Origin: Pseudomonadota bacterium
Lineage (GTDB): Bacteria; Chloroflexota; UBA5177
Assembly (NCBI GenBank): GCA_021324655.1
Contig: JAJPIP010000110.1
Span: forward strand, 1-38,887
Reading direction: 5' to 3'
DNA: 38,887 nucleotides
A model generated the notes under the pieces. It had not been told where the DNA came from and searched no databases. It was given only the letters and a program-made list of their open reading frames with translations. The translations under genes and the position numbers were made by a program. How positions within the stretch are numbered: position 1 is the first letter of the stretch; each line of letters begins with the position of its first letter. Shown here one piece after another: positions 38,070 through 38,887 of this stretch.

Positions 38070-38681
38070 GTGATGTCCCTCCGCCTCGCCGCGGCAACCA
38101 CCTCACTCCGTGACTGGCGGCTCGACGATCTTCCCATCTGGCGCCACTGGTTGCTTGAACCGGGCCGCTGGAAGGAGCTCGATGCACCGTACTACCCTCT
38201 CATGCCGCCGGAGGACGTCGAGCGGATGATCGCCGCGCGGCGGCGCACTATCGAGTCCGGCACCCCTCCGGTCCCACGGCGCTCGCTGGTCATTGCCGCT
38301 GAGGACGATCACCTGATCGGGACGGTCACCTGGTACTGGGAGAGCGAGCACACCCTGTGGCCCGGCATCGGAATCGCCATCTTCGACGAGAACGAATGGG
38401 GGAAGGGGCGTGGCTCTGAGGCGTTGGGGCTGTGGTGCGAGTACCTGTTCCGGTCGCTGCCGCCGATCGTACGACTCGATCTGCGGACGTGGTCCGGCAA
38501 CGCGGGAATGATCCGCCTCGCCGAGAAGTTGGGCTTCCGCGAGGAGGCGCGATTCCGGCAGGCCCGTCTCGTCGATGGCCGCTATTACGATGCGCTGGGC
38601 TACGGCATCCTCCGCGAGGAGTGGGAGCAGCGGCAGGGGATGCGTCCGGACTCGAGCTCATCCCGACGTCAGCCGGGATGA
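38070..38681 (+). CDS. GNAT family N-acetyltransferase (RimJ/RimL-like)
   Basis: A 203-residue acetyltransferase. The pattern is LRDWRLDDLPIWRHWLLEP near residue 13, the acetyl-CoA loop ENEWGKGRGSEALGLWCEYL near 107 (G-K-G-x-G/A-x-x-A), and SGNAGMIRLAEKLGFREEAR near 145. It could acetylate a protein N-terminus or a small amine; the acceptor is unknown. The GTG at 38070 is followed at once by an ATG; GAGG lies about 10 nt upstream. The stop lies inside the terminator-like hairpin at 38653-38686. It probably continues from the lpd transcript, being 21 bp behind it. Confidence 0.85.
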   Translation: MMSLRLAAATTSLRDWRLDDLPIWRHWLLEPGRWKELDAPYYPLMPPEDVERMIAARRRTIESGTPPVPRRSLVIAAEDDHLIGTVTWYWESEHTLWPGIGIAIFDENEWGKGRGSEALGLWCEYLFRSLPPIVRLDLRTWSGNAGMIRLAEKLGFREEARFRQARLVDGRYYDALGYGILREEWEQRQGMRPDSSSSRRQPG

Positions 38682-38686
38682 GCTCG
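38653..38686. terminator. Bidirectional terminator-like hairpin
   Basis: CGAGCTCATCCCG (38653-38665) pairs perfectly with CGGGATGAGCTCG (38674-38686), a 13-bp stem with an 8-nt loop. It overlaps the last codons of the GNAT gene and separates it from the convergent gene ending at 38696. There is no strong T-run on either side. Confidence 0.6.
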
Positions 38687-38695
38687 GGCGTCCCC

Positions 38696-38887
38696 TTAGC
38701 CGGTCGTGAGTGAGGCGCACTCCCCGACGGCCTGGCCAAGCACGACATTCGGGCTGCCGCCGGAGTCGCCGATTTGGGCCGCGGGCATATTGCCCCGGCA
38801 GGCCAGATTGCCTGCTATCCAGTTGGTGACGATCTCGTTCGAGTCCGGGTCGACCGTCACGACATTCATCCACATGACGCTGCCGTA
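38696..38887 (-). CDS. C-terminus of a secreted protein (partial)
   Basis: A partial frame of 63 codons plus stop; the start lies outside the window. The tail includes IVTNWIAGNLACRGNMPAAQ and GDSGGSPNVVLGQAVGECAS, with two cysteines in the spacing C-x(n)-C typical of a C-terminal domain of secreted actinobacterial or Chloroflexota surface proteins (N-L-x-C-x-G-N-x-P and P-N-x-V-x-G-x-x-x-G-x-C). The function is unknown. Third-position GC is high, supporting coding. It is convergent with the GNAT gene. Confidence 0.6.
   Translation of the reverse strand, partial: YGSVMWMNVVTVDPDSNEIVTNWIAGNLACRGNMPAAQIGDSGGSPNVVLGQAVGECASLTTG

Overview
This 38.9 kb window is GC-rich bacterial DNA, mostly of chromosomal character. 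I see no rRNA, tRNA, CRISPR array, phage genes or intact transposon. The most likely host is a Chloroflexota-type bacterium (Thermomicrobia/Ktedonobacteria-like). This rests on gene content only: a complete pyruvate dehydrogenase operon, a DUF402 protein, a REP-associated transposase, a small protein starting MYQHDETLYMRAKQ, and many small GNAT, NUDIX, VOC and MFS genes. It is an inference, not a computed placement.

Layout. Positions 105-4625 (minus) hold a secreted protein, a GNAT acetyltransferase and a glycogen-debranching-like glycosidase, tightly coupled. Positions 4929-10468 hold small secreted or membrane proteins, a ParB-like protein, an ABM monooxygenase, a lipoprotein, a PhzF-type isomerase and a HAD phosphatase; a 14-bp tandem repeat lies at 6778-6900. 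Positions 10713-15619 hold a MarR repressor divergent from a DHA2 drug exporter with two palindromic operators between them, a single-domain response regulator, a 57-aa protein, and a second DHA2 exporter with its own operator pair.

Positions 15787-20122 (minus) form a compact seven-gene cluster: VOC protein, zinc-ribbon P-loop kinase, cupin, methyltransferase, DUF402 (frameshifted), phosphotransferase and NUDIX hydrolase. Positions 20231-23863 hold DUF1697, GNAT, YjbR, PNPOx-like, GreA and MntP genes.

Positions 23291-29653 (minus) form a fatty-acid oxidation operon: acyl-CoA ligase, thiolase, FadB-like protein, a 31-codon ORF, a TetR regulator, then mntP. A 20-bp palindrome sits just upstream of the first gene, so the TetR protein probably controls its own operon. 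The products would turn fatty acids into acetyl-CoA, although no acyl-CoA dehydrogenase is present here.

Positions 29698-31395 hold a GrpB-family gene flanked by palindromic elements and a frameshifted REP-associated tyrosine transposase (RAYT) followed by an inverted pair of REP-like hairpins. Positions 31490-32948 (minus) hold a nucleotidyltransferase and a DinB/maleylpyruvate-isomerase-like protein. Positions 33141-38048 (plus) encode pyruvate dehydrogenase E1 alpha, E1 beta, E2 and dihydrolipoyl dehydrogenase; a heptanucleotide-repeat element has entered between E2 and E3. A GNAT gene and the C-terminus of a secreted protein end the window.

The most interesting signals are non-coding or very small: GTAG-headed REP-like elements near a broken RAYT, with compensatory changes between the paired hairpins; the doubly coupled 31-codon ORF; heptad repeats abutting the lpd start codon; 11-bp-spaced direct repeats before a 57-aa gene; and conserved N-termini that lack ATG.
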